Position numbers and translations under genes: made by a program. From contig VWZX01002271.1 in assembly GCA_013399015.1 (NCBI GenBank), positions 124,001-188,000 of the forward strand: DNA of 64,000 nt. The letters are read 5' to 3'. Under the pieces are notes generated by a model. It did no database searches. It saw only the letters and a program-made list of their open reading frames with translations, and was not told the origin of the DNA. Shown here piece after piece: positions 49,552 through 61,324 of the stretch (positions are counted from its first letter, which is position 1; every line of letters begins with the position of its first letter). Source of the stretch: Galbula dea (taxonomy: Eukaryota; Chordata; Aves; Piciformes; Galbulidae).

Positions 49552-51159
49552 AATCTAATTAATATTAATAGAATCCATATTAATAAAAGTGCCATGAAAT
49601 AGTTTTGATTTGATTTCTTCTGAGCATTTTTATCAAGCCTTTTTAAGTTAAGAAAGCTGCTGTTGAAAAATATCTTAATATTTCTGAGTTGGAGGTATAA
49701 TCTGAATCTCTTGCCAAGGTCCCATACTGAAGGTCCTCAGCTCCAGTGTTCAGAACACAGACAGTTTCCTCCAGCCCCACTTGTCTCTCCCATCTTCCTT
49801 GCAGCTCAAAGACACTGTTGTCCAGATCCTCAACAGCTTGTGTGCTCTGGCTTATGGAGAATAATTCATTTTATTTGAAGCATACAGAAAAGTCCTTCAG
49901 AGAATCCCCATATCAGTCAATCTTTACTGATTAGATGGTAGCCCAAAGCCTGATCATACCTATACCAGGTGTCTTTGCTGTTCCCAGCCTTAATGTGCCC
50001 CTCTTGTCTATTCTGCTGCAAATTTGGCAGAAATAGCTAAATTCCACCCTCATTCATATGACTCACCACATGGATTTCTCTTTGGTTCATGTTTCTGCTC
50101 ACCTTAGTGAGGGAATTCAAGGCTATCAGCTGCAGGAATCAGTTCCACAGTTGGCTAATCCCACCTGTGTTTACCTGCTCACTTTTCACATGATCCCTCA
50201 GTTAGGTTCTCTGGATCCTCTAGCAGCACAGCTTCAGGTCTTCTTCAGGGCAAGGAACCTCCTCCTTTGGATCAAAATCTTGAGGAATGTTCTTTTGGGA
50301 GCAATACCACTTGGCCAATGAGTAACTCTGACAAGAAATCTTCTTTGCCCTTTACTAAATGCATCACATTTTCCTGGCATGTGCTGGATTTCAGCTCAAT
50401 GGAGGAAGGAAATGCAAGAAAGCAAAAGATCAAGCTTCATGCTCTGAACTTCCACATTGGAGTCTGACTCAGACAGCAGCTATTTTCAGGTGTGTCATCT
50501 CCTCTTACAAAATGAAACTGGAGGTTTATTTTTCATCTCACTTCTATCAACTCCTGTGTCCACTGAGGAAAAGGAGGAGTAGAAGGGAACATTTATTTAT
50601 CAAATATATAAATACAAACAAGAGCAAATTTGCAAGTCTAGACACCAGCCTCATCACAAATTGATGTCTTCTTGCTGCCTTCAGTAGATTAAAGATCAGG
50701 ATCCTCCTGGAAAATTTCATTTATAATAATTCTTTTTGATGGAAGCCTTTTAATAAATGGGAATTTGGAAAGCCTTTTGGCTTTACCAGAGAGAGGAGCT
50801 ATTCCCTCACCACGAGCTTAGGGTCCCCAAATGCTGGAGTGAATGCATGGAAACATATGGGAGTCACTACACTCAGAATTGAAATGAGGATAGCTGAGGG
50901 AAAACAGAGAAATGAGGTAGGCTGCACCAATGCATTAGTCATCTACAGCACTTCCCATGCATTAATAATCAGCAATAAGCAAATATTCATAATTTAAATT
51001 GTTTTCTAGAGGCTGGAGGAGAAGTGTGTTGAGGGGGCAATAAAATATGTTGGCTTCTAGACTTGTTTGCAGGACACAGTTCAGTTCCAGCTCTGATAGA
51101 GGTTGATTCTCTGCTATAAATAAAGCTTCTTTATATGGGAAATTGGGGGTTTTTTTAGG

Positions 51160-51385
51160 AATTTCCATCTAAACATAAGGAGGAACTTCTTTACTTTGAG
51201 GTTGGTGGAGCACTGGAAGAGGCTGTCCAGAGAGGTGAGGGAGTCTCTGTCTCTGCAGACTTTGCAAAGCCACCTGGATGCCATCCTGTGCAACCTGCTC
51301 TGGGTCAACCTGCTCTGACAGGGAGGTTGGACTAGATGCTCTCCAGAGATCCCTTCCAACCTCTAACATTCTAGGATTCTGTGAC
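51160..51385 (+). mobile_element. CR1 LINE, 3' fragment, third tail type
   Basis: CCATCTAAACATAAGGAGGA, AGAGGCTGTCCAGAGAGGTG, GGGAGTCTCTGTCTCTGCAG, ACTAGATGCTCTCCAGAGAT and TTCTAGGATTCTGTGACTC. The wording around CCAGAGATCCCTTCCAACCT differs from both major subfamilies in the window. Confidence 0.92.
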
Positions 51386-52093
51386 TCAAGTTATTCCCAT
51401 TGCCCAAAACAAACCTAGGAGAGTGATTGAGCACTGAAATGAAAAGCTGCCTTTCAACAACCTGGTGCAAAGAAAGAGCAGTTGTGGCTGGAGGCTTCTA
51501 AAGCTATGGGTAGAAGGAGTTATCTGGGAATTGCTGAGGTCTTAGAGCTGCCCCTGGAAGCCTCAAACTCAAGGAGATTCTCCTGCTCCTGTGTGAAATG
51601 CAGGGAGCCAACAAGTTGCACTAACTTAAGGGTTGGGTCTGCTCACAGCTATGTGCTGCATCTGAACTGATCCAGCAGTCTCCTGGGTAGGAGCATTCTC
51701 CAAGAGCCTTCTGAGCACTCACAGCCATCATCTGCTTCTGCCTTTCTTCTGCTGCCATGCTCTTCAGAGCCAGATTCCAAACCCATCTATGTTTTAACAC
51801 ACTTCACAATTTTTTGTTGCTTTGGACAAGAATTCTGTCTTGTAACTGCTGATGGAGAAAGAGGGAGTTAAAAACCAGGCAGTTAATTGTTAAACAAGAG
51901 TTCTCAATCCACTGATCAAATCCAACACACCAAACCTATTGCAGTGTGAAACAGCATTGCAGCTTGAACCAATTGGAGAAGAAAAGGTGTCAGGGCAGTT
52001 CAACAAACTTCAATGAAACATTTCAATTACCAGAATGTCAACATTGTTTGTTTAGCTTCTGCTGCAACCTTCCAGAAGAGCCATTCTCTGTGT

Positions 52094-52112
52094 AAAATAA
52101 ATAAATAAATTA
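52094..52112. repeat. AAAT microsatellite
   Basis: Four to five AAAT units (GTAAAATAAATAAATAAATT). Confidence 0.85.
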
Positions 52113-54772
52113 AAAATTCTGCTTGGGGAGGAATCAAGACAAAATGGATTGAAAAATCCCCAAATTTGCTCTACTCTACTAACAAAGGAGGAGATTGATG
52201 CCACTTAACTTTTATTTAGCTGGAGTCAATATGCAGTCTAAGGTGGTTATTTACTTTCTCTTGGCAGGTGTCTCTTTCTCAAATGAGATGCCTAACTTTT
52301 AGATGAGCAAAGCTGGGGGAATGAAAGCTTCCTCCAGTGTCTGAAAAAAACTCCTACCTCTGCTGAAGTCAGACCAGATGAGTAGCACAGGCAAAGAGAA
52401 GCTTTGCTTCTCACACTGCTTAGAGCCACCAGCCACCCTGCTTCATCACCCACTGTGTGCAGATAAAGGTGCTACAGACATTTGTATGCTGGTAGCAGGT
52501 TTCATACAGAACACATTTTCTTATGCTATTCCAGCACTTCCTACTCTATTCCCAGCTTTCTGCAGCAGTGTGTCTGGGTGAATAGCAATGGGATATTAAG
52601 ATTACTATTATTTTATTTTTTAAGGCTGGCTTTTGAAGCCTGGATTAAGTGTAGCTCCACTTTTATCCTGCTTGCTTGTCTAGCACAAGAAGCTTTGCAT
52701 GGCTTTGATGATGTGCCTTAACCCTTCTATCTTATCAGGAGTTCATTTCCTAGTTTAGTTTTTAAATAGAGCACTTGAAGCTTGGGCATCAGCAATCAGA
52801 GCAATGCCAGATATCTGAGGCACCATCCTTGGAAGTCCCCATGCATACCAATTAAGCTTATCTCCTGATGAAATTCTCATTTTGCTTAGGGAACCAATGG
52901 AATTGATTCCACATCTGCTAAATTTGATTCCTCACTCCAGTTCCATGCCTTGCTAACCAAGAGATTGGCAGAAATCAAAGGCATGGATTTACCTGCCTGC
53001 TTCCACTGTTGGCTCTGAACTTACATATGAAGACATAAAAAACCCTGACAAAAGCTGAGACTGCTGTACAGCATTGCTTTGGGTTTTCATCACTCAGGGC
53101 CCACTATTACCACATACTCAGTGTTAACCCATCCCTGCACCCTCCCTGAGGGAATGCTGAGGGCTGCAAGGAGCATTCTGGGCCCTAACTAACCATATGA
53201 TATGCTCAGATTACAGTGGCCTCAGTGTGTATATGAAAGGTAGAAGAAAAGAGAGTATTGCAAAACACTAGTGGAGGCAGCTCTAATGTATTTGTGAATA
53301 TCTATTTGCTAGCAGCCATGGTATTTTTCTGCTTTCAGCATTGATTATAGGCACAAGAGTGCAAGCATCAGTCTATGCTTCCTTCTGAATAACACCATTG
53401 TATCTAGGAGGAACATAGAACATGGCAGTTACTCACTGAAGAACCAGCAGAAATGATTAGTGATCCAGCCAAGCTAAGGATATTGGCCTAAGAAAAGTTT
53501 TGCAGGCAAAAAGGTTGCCAGAAAATGCCTCAGACTGACCTGAAGAACCTTCAGTCCTTCCTTCTTTGTGTTCTTTACTTTTCCAGCTCTTTCTGCCATC
53601 TAGCCCAAGCTGAAAGTGGAGGCAGGGGAGTGGAAAGCACATGAGTGAGAGAAGATATGAGGAGATATAAGGAGCAGGAAGAATAAGCACTGATGAGGGG
53701 AAGAAAAAGGCAATATTTTATTTTTCTTCTTAATCTTATTTTGCTTTGTTTTCTTCCCCTTTCTTCTTTCTTGGTTATCTTTCCATTTGAAGTCAATCTA
53801 CTGCAAAGTAATGAGAAGGCAGAAGGGGACCCCCATTGCTACTTGACCTGACAAAACACAAGCAGGCAGCAGACAGAGAATATTAGTGCAGTGGAACACA
53901 GAAGAGAAGGGGTTTGGTTGGGTTTTTTTTTTCCCTTCTCTTTTCTCTCTCCTTAGAGACTTTCATAATGGAACAAGCCAATAAACCTAATTTCATTGTG
54001 TATCACTGACTGCTTAATGCAATAGTGTTTAGCACATCAGATAGGGTGAGCATCAAGGAAGCAAATGAACCATATGGTCTCACATCCAAAAAAGAATGAC
54101 AACCTGCATGATGCTGGATTTATTACCATTTCCCTTCTGGTTGACACCTCTCTAATACAATTTTCAATTGTTCCTGCTCAATCCATGGGAACCTCCTTCA
54201 GCTGAACCTTTCTGAGGGGCTGTCCTACATGCTGAGGTGTCCCAAGCAATCTGTCACTCTTTCCTGTCACACTGAGTTGCAATAAAGCAAACCCCAGGGA
54301 GTGTCACCATGGTGCCCTCTCTCCCTTTCCAGATCATGTTCTGCATCATGCACATATTCTGATTGATGTTCAGGGTTAGATCCAAAGCCAGCTTATCTCA
54401 TTGGAGTCTTTCCATTGGCTGCAGCAGGCTCTCAATCAAGGTTCCTAATTAGGAGTTTGCCCCCCCAAAAAAGAATGAATGAGAGAATGCAACTTTCTGT
54501 GCTTCTGTCCTGGGCCAGGTTCTATTCCATGCACTTCATCACCATTGCACTGCTCTGGTGTGTATTGCCACAGCATATAAAAATATGAAAACATGTTGAA
54601 AAACATGTTGCAGAAACAGCCAGATGATAGAGAGCTCCTGATCCCAAAAGTTTTCAAGCTAAGAGTAACAATAAAGATAACAGATAAATCAGGATAATTT
54701 GGGGAGATGATGAAGGGAGCAAGAACAGTTTGATTAACATGACAGGCACAGGGACTGTTGCCAGTCATGCAG

Positions 54773-54946
54773 CAGAGAGGTGGGAGATGTCCCATCCCTG
54801 GAACCTTTCCAGGTCAGGTTGTTCTGGGCTCTGAGCAACCTGATCTAGTTACAGATGTCCCTGCTGACTGCACAGGGTTGCACTTGGACTAGATGACCTC
54901 TGGAGGTCCCTTCCAAATCCAACCTTTCTGTATTCTGTGATTCTGT
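54773..54946 (+). mobile_element. CR1 LINE, short 3' fragment
   Basis: GAGAGGTGGGAGATGTCCCA, CAGGTCAGGTTGTTCTGGGC, TACAGATGTCCCTGCTGACT, GGACTAGATGACCTCTGGAG and TTCTGTGATTCTGT. Confidence 0.93.
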
Positions 54947-55444
54947 ACTGTAGGTATGATGAACAGAGTCTTCCAGGGAGGACTTTCTGAGCTCATTTTG
55001 AGCATGGAGGGGTTTGTGAAAAGACAGGAACAGCAGCATGAAAGCATGGCTAACACTTGGCCAGCATGAAGGGGTTGTAGGATACTATCACCTCTGTTTT
55101 AGCCATGGGGTTTTATTACAAATATTGCTCTCCCATTGCTACTTTTTAATGAGAACTAGAAAATCCTCTCAAAATTTCAGTGAAAGGAGGAGCTGCTTAA
55201 GGAATACACCTAAGTGGTAGAATATCACATGTTCAAAAAGCATACAAAGACATCTGCTTTGTGACATTTGAGCAAGGTTGTCTAAAGCTCCAGTGACCTC
55301 CATACAGTCCCTATCTTGGCTGCTCAAATTAAACATAAATTCAGTACTCCACTAAGGATTGTCCCTGGGTTTCCCACAAGCCCACAGGTAGCCCAACCAA
55401 CAGGCACAAGAAGCTAGAGGTGATGAAAGCTGAAGACCTGGGTA

Positions 55445-55527
55445 AAGTGCTCTGGGTAAGCCTGCTTTAACAGGACTAGATATCTCCAGAAGTCCCTTCC
55501 AACCTTAATCATTCTGGGATTCTGGGA
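55445..55527 (+). mobile_element. CR1 LINE, short 3' tail
   Basis: GTGCTCTGGGTAAGCCTGC, ACTAGATATCTCCAGAAGTC and CATTCTGGGATTCTGGGA. It resembles the tail type of the 51160 copy. Confidence 0.85.
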
Positions 55528-57816
55528 AAAGCCCAGAAATCTGCTTGTTTGTTTAATGCAGCAGGCTGAGGATAAAGAGACTCACAAGCACCTTAAAACC
55601 ATCACAAGGATTTTGAAAGCTGAAAGGATTAAAACATGGCAAGGAACAGTTTGGAGCTCACTTGCTTGTTTTGTTTCATCACTAGACTGGTTGGGTGGTT
55701 GGTTGGCACATCTTTCTTCCCCACCCCCCCAGATGCTGTTGCTCAGTATTCCCCAGCTGCAAGGTTGGAGATAAATTCCTATAATAGATTTAGACACATG
55801 TCTACAAACATGGTATTTTTGTCACTTTTTTCCTTTGGTCATCACCTAAAAACATCTGCTTTGCATGTACTATTTGAGGATGTTGAAGACAAGACAAAAC
55901 AACTCCTGCTATTTTATGTTAAAGGGAGCACCAGCCCCTGAAAATATAGTGTTTTCTCTGGAAGCTTTATGATGGAACATAACTCAGTTGAGATCTCTGT
56001 CTCTATTTCCATAAAATAAATATTTGTGGTCCCAAATTGCAGAGGTTCTATGCAAAATAATGTTGCTTTGTAACAACAGAAGGGAATTAAGGAAATAGCA
56101 AGGAACAGAATTATACTGTCACCTTCTATCATTGCTAATAGTATTCTTTACTAAAATATTTTAATAGGACTATTCACCTAGATTGTGTAATTTTGTTTTG
56201 ATCCAAATAGTTAACACAGGGCCTAATGGCTCTTATTTTATTTCCAGTTAATTGTCAGTCAACTCTGAAGCTCATTTCTATCAGCACCCAGATAAGGACA
56301 ATCTTCTGTTAAGCATAGTTTATTAAATGGCAATGCTATTAGCATACAAATTGCAGCCAGAGTAGGATAAACAGGTACAAAGAGCATTACCATATAACAC
56401 AGACAGCCAGATCTTAGATGGGACTCAGTGGGACCTTTTCAAAAATACCAGAGCTGTCAGCAGCAGGGACAATTCCTTCACTCACTCAAACTTTGGTCAC
56501 ATTTACATCTGCATAAATCACTGGCAAGGCAGAGTCACTGGAGAGCTGTGCTCATCTTGCTGCCCCTCACTTACTTCCCCTTGTAATTTTAACTCAGCCT
56601 CTCTCCTGCTTCCCAGCCTTTGCAAAATGAAGAAAGTCAGTTTATTGTCTCAATGTTCACTAGGGTACCTGAAGAAATCTATAAACAATCTGTCTTCTCA
56701 CAGCCTATGGAAGCAAGAGAGGCTTTGCTCTTGAGCAGTAAAGTGAGGCTGAGGAGACATGGTTTGAAAGGGGATTTCTCAGATAATAAAAATTACTTTG
56801 CTTCTGATTTCATCAGATCCAGAAGACTCCCTTTTTTATCTGCACAGTGCTATGATGATGACTTCAATAACATTAGGAGATGTCAGACACTTGATGTTAG
56901 AGGCAGGCAGGAGAAGAATGAATCTTTACATCAAGTATCAGGGTCCCTTCATTTCAAAAGGCATTATTTTATGCCCTTGAAAAGATAGCTACCCCCCTGG
57001 CAGGCTGAAACCTGCAGGACTAGGCTTGATTCTCCCCTAGTTTTACACCAATCCATCAACTTTGATAGGGATTTCAATGACATTTGCTGTACTGAATTAA
57101 TGTCATTCCCATCCAGGCATTAAACTCACACCTCTCTCTAAACAGCTTGCCTGAAGGATCCAGAAGTGCACAAAAAGTACCTCTGCTGCTCTTTAAAATC
57201 TAATGAGTTGACACCTCTTCCTTTTCTCAGGTTTTATTTTTCCATCAGCCTTCTTAAATACATATTACTCTTTCATGCTCTTAAGATCAAAGCAAATAGC
57301 CATCAACAATCTTTTGTTCACATGAGACAACACTTTTGGAGCTGGATTGTTTGGCCTGGTTAATTAAAAGCTCTACCTATCTTCCCTGCTTGATTTCTCA
57401 GCTTCTTTACTTAAAAAGCATGTGTGACAATTTTAATGAGCTCTCCCCAGCCTGATGTCTTCTGCAGCAACATTGCAAACTATTCTGTTGGAAGATGACA
57501 GAAAGATTTGACTCCAGCAGATCTGGGGTAGGATGTTTGTTTTCCTTCTCTGCATAGAGTGCTTATCTCCTATGCTAATGGAGTCACTCAGAGGGGACAT
57601 GGATGTGGATCAATCTAATGGAAGAAGTAGATTAAAAACAAACAGAAGGACACCACTGACACCATGCTTAAATAAACCAGGGAAAACTGCTCAGAAATTG
57701 TTGTGGAACTAAAGGTTTGCAGAGGCTCAGAGGGCTTTGGTTTCATCAAGGAATGCAAATGAATCCAATGAATCTTTGGAGCTTATCAATATCTAAAAGG
57801 AGGGTGTCAGGTCTAT

Positions 57817-58216
57817 ATGAGGGAACTGGGGTGGTTTAGCCAGGAGAAAAGGAGGCTCAGGGGGACCTTCTACAACTCTCTACACCATCTACAACTACCT
57901 GAAAGGAGGTTGGAGTGAGGTGGGGTTAGTCTCTTCTCCCAAGGAACAGGTCATAGGACAAGAGGTAAAAGCCTCAAGCTGTGCCAGGAGAGTTTTAGGT
58001 TAGACATTAGGAACAATTTCTTCCCCAAAAGGGTTGTCAAGGCCTGGCCCAGGCTTCTCAGGGCAGTGGTGGAGTCACCATCCGTGGAGGGGTTGAAAAG
58101 CCATGGAGATGTGGTGCTGAGGGCCATGGCTTAGTGGTGACCTGGCAGTGCTGGTTCATGGTTGGACCTGATGAACTTAAAGGGCCTTTTCTAACCAAAA
58201 CTACTCTGTGATTCTA
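57817..58216 (+). mobile_element. CR1 LINE, 3' fragment
   Basis: GAACTGGGGTGGTTTAGCCA, GGCCCAGGCTTCTCAGGGCA, GTGGTGGAGTCACCATCCGT, AAGCCATGGAGATGTGGTGC and ACTCTGTGATTCTAC. A short local repeat (TCTACAACTC / TCTACACCATCTACAACTAC, near 57870-57895) marks a small internal duplication. Confidence 0.94.
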
Positions 58217-59463
58217 CATGGAATAATATTTCAGAGTATTTCTAATTAGACCTTGTATGCAGGAACTTTGTGTGGATTTCTTTAACTGGATTTTCATCTC
58301 TTCTTTCCTTCATAGCAATTTTGCCTCATTGAGCTGTTTACCCAGAGGTAACACCTGTGTGACTGGGGCAACAGCACAGACATCAACACCAGTCTGATAG
58401 GAATTGAAGCATTTTGCAAGGCAGAGATGACAGCTCAGAGTCAGACCTAGGCTTAAGCAATCCCTTTTGCTACAGTAGGGCTTTATGAACTCCTGTGTCC
58501 TGAATAGCTCACTATTTTCCTCCTTCTTTTTTTTGCAAGGAGGTATTTATCAGATCTTCTTCAGACCTTTTGCTTTTTGTCCCTCAACAGGCACTCATTT
58601 GCTTACTGAGAGCAGCCCAGCTTTCCTGGTTCTGCTTGCATGAGTTTGGGCAAGTTAAACTTCTCTGCCTTGTCTCAGTCCTTGGAATTACCTTATCTTC
58701 TGATGCAGCTGCTAAGAATTGTTGTCTCTGGCCTTCACCTAGTCTAAAATGTTGTGAAAAGTAATGGTTTTCAGGAAGCCTTCCAGCAGGTGAGACATGT
58801 GTTTCACAGCTTCTATTTAAACTGTTCCTTAGAGCTGGGTCCCTAGCCCTTGAAAGGAAATCATCTCCTTGCCTTCAGAATCACAGTTCCCTTACTTGAA
58901 AGACAAATGGAAGAGGATAAATTGCAGCCCCTCTGAACCCACCCACAGCATCAAGTCAGGGCTCTGAAGGAGGTTAATTTTCTGAGGGAGAAAATTGTAG
59001 AGGAAGAGGTAGAATACTTGCAAAAGTTTCCTCATCTTTAAACCTTCTTTGGAAAGGCTCTCACCAGCTGTGTCCCCATGTTGAGAGGGAGAGGCACCCA
59101 TGGGCTCTTGTTTTGATGCCCAGCATCCTGAAGGAAGCAGCAGTGCTCATGCTTATTCATCCTTCCTTATCCAAACCCATGTCAGTCAGTTGATACACCA
59201 TTGTATTGAAGAGTGTGCTTTGTTGCTTCATATTTTGCTCCTCTCCAGTTAAATATGGATATATGATGGCTTATTAAACCCAGGCTTATTTTCTTATTGT
59301 CCTACAAATTGGATGCAAACAACTGCTGCATACCTGGTGATTATTACCAAGGAAACATTGATTTTTCATTCAAGCCTAAATCCATTCCCTGTTCAGCAAC
59401 ACACACCAGTGACAGAGTATTTGCACCAGGGGGACAGCTGAGTTTTCCTCATTCCTAAAGTAT

Positions 59464-59893
59464 AAAATCACAGAGTCATAGACTGGTTTGGGTTGGAAGG
59501 CACCTTCCAAGGTCATCTAGTCCAACCCCCTGCAGTCAGCAGGGACATCTGCAACTAGATCAGGTTGCTCAGAGCCTCAAACAACCTGAGCTGGACTGGT
59601 TCCAAGGATGGGACATCTCCCACCTCTCTGGGCAACCTGGGCCAGGCTCTCACCACCCTCAGTGTAAAAAAATTTCTTCCTTCTATCCAGACTAAATCTC
59701 CCTCTTTTAGTTTAAAGCTATCACACCTTGTCCTGTCCCAGCAGGGCCTGCTAAAAATCTCTCCCCATTTTTCTTATAGCCCCCCTTTAAGTACTGAAAG
59801 TCCACAATACGGGCTCCCTGGAGCCTTCTTTCCTCCAAGTTGAACAACCCCAACTCTTTCAGCCAGTCCTCATAGCAGAGGAGTTCCAAATCC
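59464..59893 (-). mobile_element. CR1 LINE, 3' fragment (minus strand)
   Basis: AAAATCACAGAGTCATAGAC, AGGTCATCTAGTCCAACCCC, GGACATCTCCCACCTCTCTG, CCTTGTCCTGTCCCAGCAGG, CAAGTTGAACAACCCCAACT and CAGCCAGTCCTCATAGCAG. The 5' limit near 59893 is approximate. Confidence 0.94.
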
Positions 59894-61196
59894 ACCCCTG
59901 CCCTGTTCCAGAAGAGCCTTTTTATCAGGGTAAGGTCAGACAAGAGTGGAAAACATGATGCTGGTGGGAAGTAAGTTGAGAAGACCTCCAGAAATCCAAG
60001 TCTGGCTCTTGCCTTCATCAGCTGAAAGGCTGGGAGCCTGTAATGGGAAGCAGAACAAGGTCTAACTTGTGTTGCTCATAGAGGTACAAGTGTATAAACA
60101 CCAGCAGCAAGACACTGTGATGTTTTCCTTTGTGTTTAATTGCTGTGATATTCCTGCCAGCTTCAACTTCTGCTCTTGTTATTGTTCATTTCCTTTAATA
60201 ATTCATTGTATCAGCCAATCTTCTGTTGTTAGGAATAAATATTAACTAGCCAAGCTGTGATGCATGAATTAGATGTTTCCTTATGAAAGGATGCAAGAAC
60301 TGATATAAAGTTAACAAAATATTACAGGATAATGTTATTTTTTCTGTCCAAAAGTTCATTGCTTTTACAATTGCATTCCAAAAGTTCAGTTTTCATTTTG
60401 GAATTCTCTGCCTTTGATAGATATGTGCTGTGTCTATTTGTGTAGAATATCCCCAAACTCTGAAGTGTTTTCCTTATATGAAACAGCACAAAGGTGAAAG
60501 CTACCCTATGGAGAGCACATGCCAAACTCTGTCCAGACTAACAGTAAATACTAAAGTATCTCACTGACATGAAGAAGCATCAGATGAACAAGCTTAGAAA
60601 CAAATTTTGCCCACAAAACCCAGGAGTGGTCCCAAAATTACTATCAAATGCAATTTCCCCAATACTCTGCAAACTAGTGTAAACAACCTAGTGACTAATA
60701 AGGTGATTTGAGGGCCCTGGGAGCCAGTAATGCATTTGATTTGGCTCCTTGGCTTGTGAGATGGCATTTCAGCATCTCAGCTAGTCTGCTTATATCTTTT
60801 AATAATCCTGATAAAATTGCACAGGCAGCTGGGCCCAGACCCAACATTAGTGTGGCATGGGAGCATGGGGATCTGATCAAAAAAGCTCCCCCTGGTAAAA
60901 TAAAGTAGAATTAGGTAACAAGTTGGGTCTTCTTTCTTTCTCTTGAGGCTGCAGATTTGCCTGCAAGAGACTCAGCTGGATGAGTTAATGGTCAGCTCCA
61001 GTATGTCAATAGAACATTCCTAATCCAAAAGTCAATAATAAACAGAGGTGAAAATTGGTTGATAAATATTCAGCTTCATGGAGAAGAGAAAAAGCATGAT
61101 GGAAGCATTTAAATATTAAAAGTATCATTTCATTTCCATTACAGTTCCTGTAACAGAAGTCTTTTTCAATTCTTCTTTGTTTATTTCTTTCCCCAG

Positions 61197-61324
61197 GGTC
61201 ATCTTCCTAGAGGATGGCAGTCTCAGGCTCTCTAACATCACCAAAGCAGATGCTGGAACATACACTTGTATAGCAACAAATCAGTTTGGAGTTGCCAGAA
61301 ATTCAGGGAACCTGATTGTGAAAG
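61197..61324 (+). CDS. CNTN6: CNTN6 coding exon: second half of Ig5
   Basis: This 128-nt exon enters in phase 2 and leaves in phase 1. Its first base completes Arg, then VIFLEDGSLRLSNITKADAG, TYTCIATNQFGVARNSGNLI and VK, plus one base of the next codon. The Cys of YTCIATN is the second Ig5 cysteine; one sequon (NIT) is present. FLEDGSL and YTCIATNQFG match CNTN6 as I remember it (the CNTN4 F-strand reads YTCIAENQFG). The acceptor is TTCCCCAG, very strong. The donor is GTATTT, which keeps GT but departs from consensus at +4 to +6. With the previous exon it makes 279 nt, 93 codons. The following exon (Ig6) was not found before the window ends. Confidence 0.95.

Larger units (their letters stand above)
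46648..61196 (+). other. CNTN6 intron (14.5 kb, phase 2) inside Ig5
   Basis: This is the longest complete intron here, from GTAGGT to TTCCCCAG. It contains seven CR1 fragments (47301-47485, 49212-49551, 51160-51385, 54773-54946, 55445-55527, 57817-58216, 59464-59893) in both orientations, a T16 run (48809-48824) and an AAAT microsatellite (52094-52112). The CR1-free blocks 51400-54770 and 55530-57810 are AT-rich with no recognisable gene. Confidence 0.85.
16223..61324 (+). other. CNTN6: CNTN6 gene, internal part (eight coding exons, Ig2-Ig5)
   Basis: This is the span from the first to the last coding exon visible. Contactins are GPI-anchored Ig/FNIII cell-surface proteins of neurons. Contactin-6 is known to act in neurite and synapse development, with proposed partners such as Notch and CHL1. 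The eight exons total 1134 nt and translate without interruption into 378 residues holding four C2-type Ig domains, each with its two cysteines and core tryptophan. Wording such as VMGEYEPKIEVRFPET, RIQIENGTL and YTCIATNQFG is typical of the CNTN3/4/5/6 group. The Ig4 start (KKIQNAFLSLYDSLIWECKA) and Ig5 start (VQVGGEVTIGCKP) are closest to CNTN6 as I remember it. Family assignment is near certain; the paralogue call is strong but rests on memory, not a search. The start, Ig1, Ig6, FNIII domains and GPI signal are outside the window or unrecognised. Confidence 0.88.

Noticed and set aside
56620..56988. 122-codon plus-strand frame
   Set aside because: No similarity that I recognise, no repeat, and no coding-like context inside a long intron. 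Treated as chance.
60695..60908. Opposed 61- and 66-codon frames
   Set aside because: They mirror each other in a slightly GC-richer spot; no domain or splice context.
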